Source: Perlucidibaca wandonensis
GTDB taxonomy: Bacteria; Pseudomonadota; Gammaproteobacteria; Pseudomonadales; Moraxellaceae
Assembly (NCBI RefSeq): GCF_042677145.1
Contig: NZ_JBHTIT010000002.1
Span: 1 to 64,000, forward strand
Length of the DNA: 64,000 nucleotides
Reading direction: 5' to 3'
Under the pieces are notes generated by a model. That model saw nothing but the letters and a program-made list of their open reading frames with translations. It did not search any database and had not been told where the DNA came from. Both the position numbers and the translations under genes were made by a program. Positions 21,583 to 29,671 of this stretch are shown here, piece by piece; position 1 is the stretch's first letter; every line of letters starts with the position of its first letter.

Positions 21583-22185
21583 GTGAACCTCAAGACTGTA
21601 TCCGGGTCCGCCGTTGAGCTCTCCGAAGTTGCTTTCGGTAAAGAATTCAACGAAGCCCTAGTGCACCAGGTTGTTGTTGCATACATGGCTGGTGCTCGTC
21701 AGGGCACTAAGGCGCAGAAATCGCGTGCCGAAGTCAGTGGCGGCGGCAAAAAGCCATTTAAACAAAAAGGTTCGGGTCGCGCCCGTGCTGGTTCAATTCG
21801 CAGCCCCATTTGGCGTGGCGGCGGAAAGAGCTTTGCAGCACGTCCGCAAGACTGGGATCAAAAAGTAAACCGTAAGATGTATCGCGGTGCTATGCAGTGC
21901 ATCTTGGCTGAACTCGTTCGCCAAGACCGCTTAGTGCTTGTGGATGACTTCACGGTTTCTGCACCGAAAACTAAAGAACTGATGACTAAGCTGCAAAGCT
22001 TAGGTCTGACGAACGCGCTGATCATCACTGATGCTGTTGACGAGAACTTGTATCTCGCGGCACGTAACATCCCGCATATCGATGTGATCGATACAACGGC
22101 TGTTGATCCGGTGAGCTTGATTGGCTACGAAAAGGTACTGATGTCTGTGCCTGCAGCCAAGAAACTTGAGGTGGAATTGGGATGA
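21583..22185 (+). CDS. rplD: 50S ribosomal protein L4
   Basis: Binds 23S rRNA and lines the exit tunnel with a long loop; in E. coli it is the autoregulator of the S10 operon. The 200-aa protein starts at GTG 21583 after GAGGAG. The tunnel loop segment KPFKQKGSGRARAGSIRSP is present. Its stop overlaps rplW by four bases. Confidence 0.97.
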   Translation: MNLKTVSGSAVELSEVAFGKEFNEALVHQVVVAYMAGARQGTKAQKSRAEVSGGGKKPFKQKGSGRARAGSIRSPIWRGGGKSFAARPQDWDQKVNRKMYRGAMQCILAELVRQDRLVLVDDFTVSAPKTKELMTKLQSLGLTNALIITDAVDENLYLAARNIPHIDVIDTTAVDPVSLIGYEKVLMSVPAAKKLEVELG

Positions 22186-22487
22186 GCCAGGAACGTCTGT
22201 TGCAAGTATTGCTTGCGCCGCATGTGTCCGAGAAAGCCACGATGGTAGCTGATAAGCATCGTCAAGTGGTTTTTAAGGTGAGTCGCGACGCCAACAAGCT
22301 AGAAATCAAGAAGGCCGTTGAAGATCTGCTCAACGTTAAAGTTGATGCGGTTAACACTGTGCTGGTCAAGGGCAAAAGCAAACGCTTTGGTCGCTCCCAG
22401 GGCCGTCGCCAAGACTTCAAAAAGGCTTACGTCTCGTTGAAGGAAGGCTTTGACATCGACTTTAATGCCATTGGCACAGTCGAATAA
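22182..22487 (+). CDS. rplW: 50S ribosomal protein L23
   Basis: Exit-tunnel protein that docks trigger factor and the signal recognition particle. The 101-aa protein contains LLAPHVSEKAT and the C-terminal-half loop GKSKRFGRSQGRR. It begins inside the rplD stop (ATGA), so translation is probably coupled. Confidence 0.98.
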   Translation: MSQERLLQVLLAPHVSEKATMVADKHRQVVFKVSRDANKLEIKKAVEDLLNVKVDAVNTVLVKGKSKRFGRSQGRRQDFKKAYVSLKEGFDIDFNAIGTVE

Positions 22488-22504
22488 GGGCCGGGAGAAC
22501 TGAC

Positions 22505-23329
22505 ATGGCAATTGTAAAATGCAAACCGACCTCGCCAGGCCGTCGTTTCGTTGAGAAGGTGGTTCATAAGCACCTTCACAAAGGTCGCCCACACGCGCCT
22601 TTGGTCGAATCACAGTCGCGCACTGGTGGTCGTAACAATAATGGCCGCATCACCATGCGTCACATTGGTGGTGGTCACAAACAGTTATATCGAGTGATCG
22701 ATTTCAAGCGCGGCAAAGATGGCATTCCAGCCACCGTTGAGCGTATTGAATACGACCCTAACCGTACCGCTCACATCGCATTGTTGAAGTATGCTGATGG
22801 CGACCGTCGTTACATGATCGCGCTGAAAAATCAGCAAGTTGGCGATCAAGTAATGTCGGGTGACGCAGCGCCGATCAAGGTGGGTAACGTGTTGCCATTG
22901 CGCAATATGCCACTAGGTTCGACAATTTGCTGCATCGAACTGAAGCCTGGTAAAGGTGCTCAGTTGGTTCGTTCGGCAGGTACTTCGGCTCAGTTGCTCG
23001 GTCGTGATGGTAGCTACGCTATCGTGCGCTTACGCTCAGGCGAAATGCGTAAAATTCACGTCGACTGCCGCGCTGCATTCGGTGAAATATCCAACAGCGA
23101 GCATAGCTTGCGTTCGTTGGGTAAAGCCGGTGCTAGCCGCTGGCGTGGTGTTCGTCCGACAGTTCGTGGTATGGCCATGAACCCGGTTGATCACCCGCAT
23201 GGTGGTGGTGAAGGTCGTAACAAGGGCATGCAGCCGGTGTCGCCATGGGGCACGCCGTCCAAGGGTTATAAAACCCGTAATAATAAGCGTACTAGCGGCA
23301 TGATTGTCCGCGACCGTCGCGTCAAGTAA
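22505..23329 (+). CDS. rplB: 50S ribosomal protein L2
   Basis: Needed for subunit association and peptidyl transfer. The 274-aa protein has the RNA-binding region and the signature RGMAMNPVDHPHGGGEGRN with the conserved histidine. Spacing and Shine-Dalgarno (GGGAG) are standard. Confidence 0.99.
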   Translation: MAIVKCKPTSPGRRFVEKVVHKHLHKGRPHAPLVESQSRTGGRNNNGRITMRHIGGGHKQLYRVIDFKRGKDGIPATVERIEYDPNRTAHIALLKYADGDRRYMIALKNQQVGDQVMSGDAAPIKVGNVLPLRNMPLGSTICCIELKPGKGAQLVRSAGTSAQLLGRDGSYAIVRLRSGEMRKIHVDCRAAFGEISNSEHSLRSLGKAGASRWRGVRPTVRGMAMNPVDHPHGGGEGRNKGMQPVSPWGTPSKGYKTRNNKRTSGMIVRDRRVK

Positions 23330-23348
23330 TGGGTAGAGGAGTCTTATT

Positions 23349-23624
23349 GTGCCTCGTTCACTGAAAAAGGGTCCGTTCGTTGATACCCATCTGTTTGTTA
23401 AGGTGGAAGCAGCGGCGGCAGCCAACTCGAAAAAGCCTATCAAGACCTGGTCGCGTCGCTCGATGATTCTGCCGGAAATGGTTGGCTTAACGATTGCTGT
23501 TCATAACGGCAAACAACACGTGCCTGTGTTCATCACTGAACACATGGTTGGTCATAAACTTGGCGAATTCGCGCCGACTCGTACCTATCGCGGTCACGTT
23601 GTCGACAAGAAATCGAAGCGTTAA
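23349..23624 (+). CDS. rpsS: 30S ribosomal protein S19
   Basis: 30S head protein paired with S13 near the A site. The 91-aa protein starts at GTG 23349 (PRSLKKGPFVDTHL) behind GAGGAG. Contains GHKLGEFAPTRTYRGH. Confidence 0.98.
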   Translation: MPRSLKKGPFVDTHLFVKVEAAAAANSKKPIKTWSRRSMILPEMVGLTIAVHNGKQHVPVFITEHMVGHKLGEFAPTRTYRGHVVDKKSKR

Positions 23625-23634
23625 GGAGAGCATG

Positions 23635-23970
23635 ATGGAAGCTACCGCAAAATTGCGTGGCGCGCCGATCTCGGCTCAAAAGGCTCGCCTTGTCGCCGAT
23701 CAAGTTCGCGGCTTGTCCGTTGAGCTGGCCCTCAATACGCTGAATTTCAGCGATAAGAAGGCCGCAGGCTTCGTTAAAAAAGTGCTCGAATCAGCAATAG
23801 CTAATGCCGAGCACAACCAGGGGGCGGATGTGGACGAACTACGCGTCGCCACTATCTTTGTAGATGAGGGTGTAACGCTTAAGCGTATCCTGCCACGCGC
23901 TAAAGGCCGTGCGGATCGTATTAGCAAGCGCACATGCCACATCTCCGTCATCGTGGCTGAAGGCAAGTAA
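23635..23970 (+). CDS. rplV: 50S ribosomal protein L22
   Basis: Its beta hairpin lines the exit tunnel near the macrolide site. Two ATGs are adjacent (23632 and 23635). The second leaves six bases after AAGGAG and matches the family start MEATAKLRG, so I chose it (111 aa). A longer frame overlapping rpsS is spurious. The KRILPRAKGRADRI hairpin tip is present. Confidence 0.97.
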   Translation: MEATAKLRGAPISAQKARLVADQVRGLSVELALNTLNFSDKKAAGFVKKVLESAIANAEHNQGADVDELRVATIFVDEGVTLKRILPRAKGRADRISKRTCHISVIVAEGK

Positions 23971-23982
23971 GGGGCTGAAGAA

Positions 23983-24684
23983 ATGGGTCAGAAAGTTCAT
24001 CCAATCGGTATCCGCTTAGGTGTTATTAAAAAACATAACGCCAACTGGTATGCCAGCCCGAAGCAATACGCTGAGTTCTTACTCGCTGACTTGCAAGTGC
24101 GTGAGTTTTTAAATGTGCGTCTAAAAGCCGCTTCAGTGAGCAAGATTCTCATTGAGCGTCCTTCTGAAAACGCACGCATTACGATTTCGACAGCTCGCCC
24201 TGGCGTGCTGATTGGCAAGAAGGGTGAAGACGTCGAACGTCTACGCCGTGAAGTCGCCAAATTGATGAAGATGCCGGTACAGATCAACATCGACGAAATT
24301 CGTAAGCCAGACTTAGATGCCAAGCTCGTTGCTGAAGGTATTGCCTCGCAACTCGAGCGTCGTGTGATGTTCCGTCGTGCTATGAAGCGCGCGGTACAGA
24401 ACTCCATGCGTGCTGGCGCTAAAGGGATCAAGGTTGAAGTGTCGGGCCGTTTAGGCGGAGCAGAAATTGCTCGTACCGAATGGTACCGCGAAGGCCGTGT
24501 GCCACTTCACACTCTGCGCGCTGACATCGATTATTCGATCGTGCGTGCTGAAACCACCTACGGCTGTATCGGCGTTAAAGTGTGGATTTTCAAGGGTGAA
24601 ATCCTGGGTGGTATGGATCAGGCCTATGCGCCAGCTCCTGCCGAGGAAGCCCGTCCCGCTAAAAAGCGCGGCCCGAAGAACTAA
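23983..24684 (+). CDS. rpsC: 30S ribosomal protein S3
   Basis: mRNA entry-tunnel protein with helicase activity together with S4 and S5. The 233-aa protein has the N-terminal MGQKVHPIGIRLG, the KH domain motif VLIGKKGEDVERLR, and a lysine-rich C-terminal tail (KKRGPKN). Confidence 0.98.
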   Translation: MGQKVHPIGIRLGVIKKHNANWYASPKQYAEFLLADLQVREFLNVRLKAASVSKILIERPSENARITISTARPGVLIGKKGEDVERLRREVAKLMKMPVQINIDEIRKPDLDAKLVAEGIASQLERRVMFRRAMKRAVQNSMRAGAKGIKVEVSGRLGGAEIARTEWYREGRVPLHTLRADIDYSIVRAETTYGCIGVKVWIFKGEILGGMDQAYAPAPAEEARPAKKRGPKN

Positions 24685-24695
24685 GGGGTTGAGAG

Positions 24696-25109
24696 ATGTT
24701 ACAGCCTAAAAGAACTAAGTTCCGCAAGATGCACAAAGGCCGCAACACTGGCCTGGCGCTTCGTGGCAGCACAGTTGCATTTGGTACGATTGCATTGAAA
24801 TCTGTTGAGCGTGGTCGTATCACTGCTCGTCAAATTGAAGCGGCTCGTCGTGCTATTTCGCGTCGTGTGAAGCGTGGCGGCAAAATTTTCATCCGCGTTT
24901 TCCCGGACAAGCCCATCACCAAGAAGCCTTTGGAAGTTCGTATGGGTAAAGGTAAGGGTAGCGTGGAGTATTGGGTGGCTGAAATTCAGCCAGGTAAGAT
25001 TCTTTATGAGATGGAAGGCGTCCCTGACGACTTGGCTCGTGAAGCGTTTACCCTGGCTGCCGCCAAGCTGCCTCTCAAGACCACCATTGTTACTCGGACG
25101 GTGATGTAA
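24696..25109 (+). CDS. rplP: 50S ribosomal protein L16
   Basis: Contacts tRNA in the A site and completes the peptidyl transferase region. The 137-aa protein begins MLQPKRTKFRKMHKGRN and has the RQIEAARRAISR segment and the MGKGKGSVEYW loop with the conserved arginine region. The last base is shared with the rpmC ATG (TAATG). Confidence 0.98.
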   Translation: MLQPKRTKFRKMHKGRNTGLALRGSTVAFGTIALKSVERGRITARQIEAARRAISRRVKRGGKIFIRVFPDKPITKKPLEVRMGKGKGSVEYWVAEIQPGKILYEMEGVPDDLAREAFTLAAAKLPLKTTIVTRTVM

Positions 25110-25300
25110 TGAACGGCAAAGATTTACGTGAAAAGAGCGTTGAGGACTTGAACAAAGAGCTCAGCAATTTACAGCGTCAGCAGTTTACGCTGCGTATGGC
25201 TCAGGCGACCGGTCAGCTGGCTCAAAACCACAAGATCGATGTGGTTCGCAAGGACATCGCCCGTGTAAAGACCATCCTGACAGAAAAGGAAGGTAACTGA
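25109..25300 (+). CDS. rpmC: 50S ribosomal protein L29
   Basis: Small two-helix exit-tunnel protein next to L23. The 63-aa protein carries the signature LNKELSNLQRQQFTLRMAQATGQL. It overlaps the rplP stop by one base. Confidence 0.97.
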   Translation: MNGKDLREKSVEDLNKELSNLQRQQFTLRMAQATGQLAQNHKIDVVRKDIARVKTILTEKEGN

Positions 25301-25302
25301 CC

Positions 25303-25566
25303 ATGACGGAACAGTCCAAAACTCAACGTATCGTCGTTGGCAAAGTAGTCAGCAACAAGATGGATAAGTCCATCACTGTGCTGATTGAGCGTAAGGTTAA
25401 GCACCCGCTGTATGGTAAATACATCACGCGCTCAACTAAAATGCATGCACATGATGAACAAAACATTTGCCAAGAAGGTGATGTGGTCTCCATTCAGGAG
25501 TGCCGCCCACTGTCCAAGTTGAAAAACTGGGTCTTGGTGGAAGTACTAGAGAAAGCCAAAGCTTAA
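25303..25566 (+). CDS. rpsQ: 30S ribosomal protein S17
   Basis: Primary 16S rRNA binder of the OB-fold type. The 87-aa protein has GKVVSNKMDKSITVLIERK and KYITRSTKMHAHDE. Last gene of the S10 operon; it starts two bases after rpmC. Confidence 0.98.
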   Translation: MTEQSKTQRIVVGKVVSNKMDKSITVLIERKVKHPLYGKYITRSTKMHAHDEQNICQEGDVVSIQECRPLSKLKNWVLVEVLEKAKA

Positions 25567-25610
25567 GCAGTTTGGCTTGCGACTTTGTGTCGCATCAGTT
25601 AGGATTTCGC

Positions 25611-25637
25611 GCCCCGCATAGAGGGGGCTCCCTTTTT
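25611..25637 (+). terminator. Terminator/attenuator between S10 and spc operons
   Basis: GCCCC (25611-25615) pairs with GGGGC (25624-25628), followed by TCCCTTTTT. A second hairpin, TGCGAC/GTCGCA, lies at 25578-25594. This is the only long gap (90 bases) between rpsQ and rplN, so it probably marks the operon boundary or reduces read-through. Confidence 0.55.
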
Positions 25638-25656
25638 GTAGGGTTTGGAGAGAGTA

Positions 25657-26025
25657 ATGATTCAGACCGAAACGATGCTCGAGGTCGCTGACAACAGCGG
25701 TGCTCGTCGTGTCATGTGTATCAAGGTTCTCGGTGGTTCACACCGCCGTTATGCCTCGGTCGGTGATGTCATCAAGGTTACTGTTAAGGAAGCAATTCCT
25801 CGCGGTAAGGTCAAGAAAGGCGACGTCATGAACGCCGTGGTTGTGCGTACCAAAAAAGGTATTCGCCGCCCAGACGGTTCCGTGATTCGCTTTGATGACA
25901 ATGCTGCCGTGATCTTGAACAACAACAAGTCCCCGATCGGCACCCGTATCTTCGGGCCGGTGACCCGTGAATTGCGTAATGAGCAGTTCATGAAGATCAT
26001 CTCGCTCGCCCCTGAAGTGCTGTGA
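25657..26025 (+). CDS. rplN: 50S ribosomal protein L14
   Basis: Part of intersubunit bridges and the docking site of the silencing factor RsfS. ATG 25657 (MIQTETMLEVADNSGARRV) follows GGAGAG and gives the standard 122 aa; the TTG four codons upstream is rejected. First gene of the spc operon. Confidence 0.98.
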   Translation: MIQTETMLEVADNSGARRVMCIKVLGGSHRRYASVGDVIKVTVKEAIPRGKVKKGDVMNAVVVRTKKGIRRPDGSVIRFDDNAAVILNNNKSPIGTRIFGPVTRELRNEQFMKIISLAPEVL

Positions 26026-26036
26026 GGTAGACAGAG

Positions 26037-26354
26037 ATGGCAAAGATTAAGCGTGACGACGAAGTGGTCGTGATTGCAGGTAAAGATAAAGGCAAGCGCG
26101 GCAAGGTGCTAAACGTTGCCGAAGGTCGTGTATTGGTAGCCGGTGTAAACCTGGTGAAGAAACACGTTAAGCCGAATCCGAACCGTGGCGAACAAGGTGG
26201 TATTTTGGAGCGCGAAGCCGCTTTGAATATTTCCAACATTGCCCTTTTCAATCAGGCCACAAATAAAGCAGACCGCGTTGGTTATAAGATTTTAGAAGAC
26301 GGCAAAAAAGTCCGTATTTTCAAATCGACCGGCGAAGTCGCTGACACTAAGTAA
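26037..26354 (+). CDS. rplX: 50S ribosomal protein L24
   Basis: Assembly initiator that binds the 5' end of 23S rRNA. The 105-aa protein has the KOW motif (DEVVVIAGKDKGKRGKVLNV) near the N-terminus and KKHVKPNPN further on. Confidence 0.98.
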   Translation: MAKIKRDDEVVVIAGKDKGKRGKVLNVAEGRVLVAGVNLVKKHVKPNPNRGEQGGILEREAALNISNIALFNQATNKADRVGYKILEDGKKVRIFKSTGEVADTK

Positions 26355-26369
26355 GGTAGGTTGGTTTAA

Positions 26370-26906
26370 ATGGCCAGACTGAAAGCTGTATTTAAAAATG
26401 AGATTTCGCCCAAGCTGCAAGAAGAGCTGGGTCTCAAGAACGTGATGCAGATTCCACGCATCACAAAGATTACTCTGAATATGGGAGTGGGCGGTGCCAG
26501 CCAAGACAAGAAGCTTGTCGATGGCGCCGTGGCCGATATGCAGTTGATTTCTGGCCAAAAACCCGTTGTCACGCTCACTCGCAAATCCATCGCAGGCTTT
26601 AAAATCCGTGATGGCTGGCCAATTGGCTGCAAAGTAACTTTGCGCGGCGACATGATGTATGAATTTTTAGATCGTCTGATTGGCATCACGATTCCTCGTA
26701 TTCGTGACTTCCGCGGGTTCAGCCCGAAATCATTCGATGGTCGTGGCAACTATAGCCTCGGCCTAAAAGAGCAAATCGTTTTCACAGAAATCGATTACGA
26801 CAAAATCGATCGCCTGCGTGGCATGGACGTGGTTATCACGACTACTGCGCGTACCGACGAAGAAGGTCGCGCATTGCTGCGAGCTTTCCAGTTCCCGTTT
26901 AAGTGA
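26370..26906 (+). CDS. rplE: 50S ribosomal protein L5
   Basis: Binds 5S rRNA and contacts P-site tRNA and S13. The 178-aa protein has the PRITKITLNMGVG signature and the C-terminal TTARTDEEGRALLRAFQFPF. The normal S8 repression site of the spc operon in E. coli lies near this gene's start; I could not confirm it. Confidence 0.98.
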   Translation: MARLKAVFKNEISPKLQEELGLKNVMQIPRITKITLNMGVGGASQDKKLVDGAVADMQLISGQKPVVTLTRKSIAGFKIRDGWPIGCKVTLRGDMMYEFLDRLIGITIPRIRDFRGFSPKSFDGRGNYSLGLKEQIVFTEIDYDKIDRLRGMDVVITTTARTDEEGRALLRAFQFPFK

Positions 26907-26915
26907 GGCTGAGAC

Positions 26916-27221
26916 ATGGCTAAGAAGAGCATGAAGAATCGCGAATTAAAGCGCGAAAAACTAGTTGCCAAGTTCTCAACGCTTCGTCAGGAACTGAAGG
27001 CAACGATTTCGAGTGTTAGCGCCAGTGAAGAAGATCGTTGGTCTGCCATTCTGCGCCTACAAGGCTTGCCACGTGATTCGAGCCCAAGCCGTCTGCGTAA
27101 TCGCTGCGGTTTAACGGGTCGTCCACACGGCTATTTCCGTAAGTTTGGCCTGTCGCGTATTAAATTACGTGAAGCCGTGATGCGTGGCGATGTGCCAGGC
27201 GTCGTTAAGGCTAGCTGGTAA
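26916..27221 (+). CDS. rpsN: 30S ribosomal protein S14 (zinc-free form)
   Basis: Late-assembling 30S head protein. The 101-aa protein is the long, zinc-independent form: the CxxC pairs of the short form are absent. The signature RNRCGLTGRPHGYFRKFGLSR is intact, with a single cysteine. Confidence 0.98.
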   Translation: MAKKSMKNRELKREKLVAKFSTLRQELKATISSVSASEEDRWSAILRLQGLPRDSSPSRLRNRCGLTGRPHGYFRKFGLSRIKLREAVMRGDVPGVVKASW

Positions 27222-27233
27222 GAGGGTTACAGA

Positions 27234-27626
27234 ATGAGTATGCAAGATACCGTTGCGGATATGCTAACGCGCATTCGTAATGCCCAACGTGCCGGTAAGC
27301 CAACAGTTGGTATGCCGTCATCGAAGCTAAAAGTTTCGCTAGCCAACGTTTTGCAAAGCGAAGGTTATGTCGCTGGCTCAGAAGTAAGTGAAGGTCCAAA
27401 GCCTGTACTTACGTTGACTTTGAAGTATTTCGAAGGCAAGCCAGTAATCGAAGAAATTAAGCGTATTAGCCGTCCAGGCCTTCGTATTTACAAAGGTTCG
27501 AACCAGTTAACACGCGTCAAGCAGGGCTTAGGTGTTCTGCTTGTGTCGACTAACAAGGGCATCATGACTGATCGTGCCGCACGCGCCGCTGGCGTGGGTG
27601 GCGAAGTCATCGCGCTCGTGTCGTAA
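27234..27626 (+). CDS. rpsH: 30S ribosomal protein S8
   Basis: Primary 16S rRNA binder and, in E. coli, translational repressor of the spc operon. The 130-aa protein begins MSMQDTVADMLTRIRNAQ and ends with the conserved STNKGIMTDRAARAAGVGGE region. Confidence 0.98.
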   Translation: MSMQDTVADMLTRIRNAQRAGKPTVGMPSSKLKVSLANVLQSEGYVAGSEVSEGPKPVLTLTLKYFEGKPVIEEIKRISRPGLRIYKGSNQLTRVKQGLGVLLVSTNKGIMTDRAARAAGVGGEVIALVS

Positions 27627-27638
27627 GAGGAAGCGAAG

Positions 27639-28172
27639 ATGTCTCGTGTTGCCAAATCCCCGATTACTCTGCCAGCTGGCGTTGAAGTAATCATTAAGGG
27701 CCAAGACGTTCAAGTTAAGGGTGGCAAAGGCGTTTTGAGCATTATGCTCAATGACTTAGTCGCTGTTTCGCAAGAAGGTAGTGAGTTGAAGTTTTCGCCA
27801 CGCGAAGACACACAAGCTGGCTGGATGCAAACAGGTACGGCTCGCGCTGTTCTTAACAACTATGTAATCGGTGTGTCCGCAGGCTTCGAGCGCAAATTGC
27901 AGCTCATTGGTGTGGGTTACAAAGCCGCTGCTAAAGGCAAAACGCTAAACTTAGCGCTTGGCTTCTCGCACCCGGTTGACTACGAATTGCCAGAAGGTGT
28001 TACCGCGGAAACGCCAACACCGACTGAAATTATTCTGAAGTCAGTCGACAAGCAGCTCCTCGGTCAGGTCGCCGCCAACGTGCGTGGCTACCGTCCGCCA
28101 GAGCCTTACAAGGGCAAAGGTGTTCGTTACTCAGACGAGAATGTTCTGCGTAAAGAAGCCAAGAAGAAGTAA
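27639..28172 (+). CDS. rplF: 50S ribosomal protein L6
   Basis: Binds near the sarcin-ricin loop and the factor-binding site. The 177-aa protein has two alpha-beta repeats and the C-terminal signature YRPPEPYKGKGVRY. Confidence 0.98.
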   Translation: MSRVAKSPITLPAGVEVIIKGQDVQVKGGKGVLSIMLNDLVAVSQEGSELKFSPREDTQAGWMQTGTARAVLNNYVIGVSAGFERKLQLIGVGYKAAAKGKTLNLALGFSHPVDYELPEGVTAETPTPTEIILKSVDKQLLGQVAANVRGYRPPEPYKGKGVRYSDENVLRKEAKKK

Positions 28173-28189
28173 CGAGGTAGAGACTCACC

Positions 28190-28540
28190 ATGAACGACAA
28201 GAAAGTTGCTCGTCAGCGTCGTGCTCGCAGCACACGCATCAAGATTCGCGAACAAGGTGCTGTTCGTCTCTGCGTGAATCGTACGCCACGTCATATGTAT
28301 GCCCAGATTATTTCGGCAGACGGTGGTTCGATTCTGGCTCAGGCTTCCACCCTGGACGCATCACTGCGCGATGGCGGAACAGGCAATATCGATGCAGCCA
28401 AGAAAGTTGGCGCATTGGTTGCTGAACGTGCCAAAGCGGCAGGTGTCACCCGCGTAGCGTTTGATCGCTCCGGCTTTAAGTATCACGGTCGCGTGCAAGC
28501 ATTAGCAGATGCTGCGCGTGAAGCCGGTCTGGAATTCTAA
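28190..28540 (+). CDS. rplR: 50S ribosomal protein L18
   Basis: Binds 5S rRNA through a basic N-terminus (KKVARQRRARSTRIK). The 116-aa length is standard; the core includes VAFDRSGFKYHGRVQALADAAREAGL. Confidence 0.98.
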   Translation: MNDKKVARQRRARSTRIKIREQGAVRLCVNRTPRHMYAQIISADGGSILAQASTLDASLRDGGTGNIDAAKKVGALVAERAKAAGVTRVAFDRSGFKYHGRVQALADAAREAGLEF

Positions 28541-28550
28541 GGGTTGAATC

Positions 28551-29048
28551 ATGGCTAAGCTTGAACAAAACGAAGGTTTCGTCGAGAAGCTGGTTGAGGT
28601 CAACCGGGTTTCTAAGACCGTCAAAGGCGGTAAAATTTTTGCTTTCACAGCACTAACTGTTGTTGGTGATGGTAATGGTCGTGTGGGCTTCGGTCGCGGT
28701 AAAGCGCGTGAAGTTCCTGCTGCCATTCAAAAAGCACTGGAAGCTGCTCGACGCAATATGATCCAAGTGGATTTGAATGGCACAACCATTCAGCACCCCA
28801 TTAATGGTCGTCATGGTGCAACCCGCGTGTATATGCAGCCTGCCTCTGAAGGTACGGGTGTTATCGCTGGTGGCGCAATGCGTGCAGTTCTGGAAGTTGC
28901 TGGTGTGCAAAACGTGTTGGCAAAGTGCTACGGCTCTACGAATGCTAACAACGTGGTTCACGCCACTTTCAATGGCCTGTCTGAGATGACATCGCCGGAT
29001 CAAGTTGCTGCAAAGCGCGGCTTGACGGTCGAAGAAATCCTGGGGTAA
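28551..29048 (+). CDS. rpsE: 30S ribosomal protein S5
   Basis: Helps decoding fidelity and mRNA unwinding. The 165-aa protein has the dsRNA-binding fold with KTVKGGKIFAFTALTVVGDG and GRVGFGRGKAREVP. The loop linked to spectinomycin resistance shows no obvious change. Confidence 0.98.
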   Translation: MAKLEQNEGFVEKLVEVNRVSKTVKGGKIFAFTALTVVGDGNGRVGFGRGKAREVPAAIQKALEAARRNMIQVDLNGTTIQHPINGRHGATRVYMQPASEGTGVIAGGAMRAVLEVAGVQNVLAKCYGSTNANNVVHATFNGLSEMTSPDQVAAKRGLTVEEILG

Positions 29049-29052
29049 TGCG

Positions 29053-29229
29053 ATGAGCACCATTAAAGTCACACAAGTGCGCTCCGGCGCACACAAGCTC
29101 AAGAACCACAAGCTTTGCTTGCAGGGTCTTGGTCTTCGCCGCATAGGTCACACGGTGGAAGTTATTGATACGCCGTCAAACCGCGGCATGATCAACAAGG
29201 TTCATTACCTTGTGAAGATTGAGGGTTAA
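29053..29229 (+). CDS. rpmD: 50S ribosomal protein L30
   Basis: Small 50S protein. A 58-aa ORF starts at ATG 29053, four bases after the rpsE stop, and ends two bases before rplO. It encodes STIKVTQVRSGAHK, the core LGLRRIGHTVEVIDTPSNRGM, and ends LVKIEG, matching the L30 family and the expected spc-operon slot. Confidence 0.96.
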   Translation: MSTIKVTQVRSGAHKLKNHKLCLQGLGLRRIGHTVEVIDTPSNRGMINKVHYLVKIEG

Positions 29230-29231
29230 TC

Positions 29232-29666
29232 ATGCATTTAAATGATCTGAGTCCTGCTCCAGGCTCAACCCATGCTCCTAAGCGCCGTGGCCGTGGTATT
29301 GGCTCAGGCTTAGGTAAAACTGGTGGTGTTGGTGTTAAAGGCCAAAAATCACGCGGTAAAGGCAAGGTACGTGCAGGCTTCGAAGGCGGTCAAATGCCTT
29401 TGTATCGTCGTCTGCCAAAATTCGGCTTCACATCACTAAAGCAACAAGTAACTGCTGAAGTGCGTTTGTCTGAAATTGGCTTGGTTGATGGTGATGAAGT
29501 TACTTTGGCTAGCTTAATCACTGCCAACGTTGTGCGTAACGACATGACACGTGCTCGTGTAATTTTGTCTGGTGAAGTGGCTCGCGCCCTCACAGTCAAA
29601 GGCCTGAAAGTGACTAAAGGCGCTCGTGCTGCTATTGAAGCAGCCGGCGGCACAGTAGAGGAATAA
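29232..29666 (+). CDS. rplO: 50S ribosomal protein L15
   Basis: Late 50S assembly protein. The 144-aa protein has the glycine/arginine-rich N-terminal extension (RRGRGIGSGLGKTGG, GQKSRGKGKVRAGFEGGQ) and the C-terminal ITKGA-type fold. secY begins five bases later. Confidence 0.98.
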   Translation: MHLNDLSPAPGSTHAPKRRGRGIGSGLGKTGGVGVKGQKSRGKGKVRAGFEGGQMPLYRRLPKFGFTSLKQQVTAEVRLSEIGLVDGDEVTLASLITANVVRNDMTRARVILSGEVARALTVKGLKVTKGARAAIEAAGGTVEE

Positions 29667-29671
29667 GCCGA

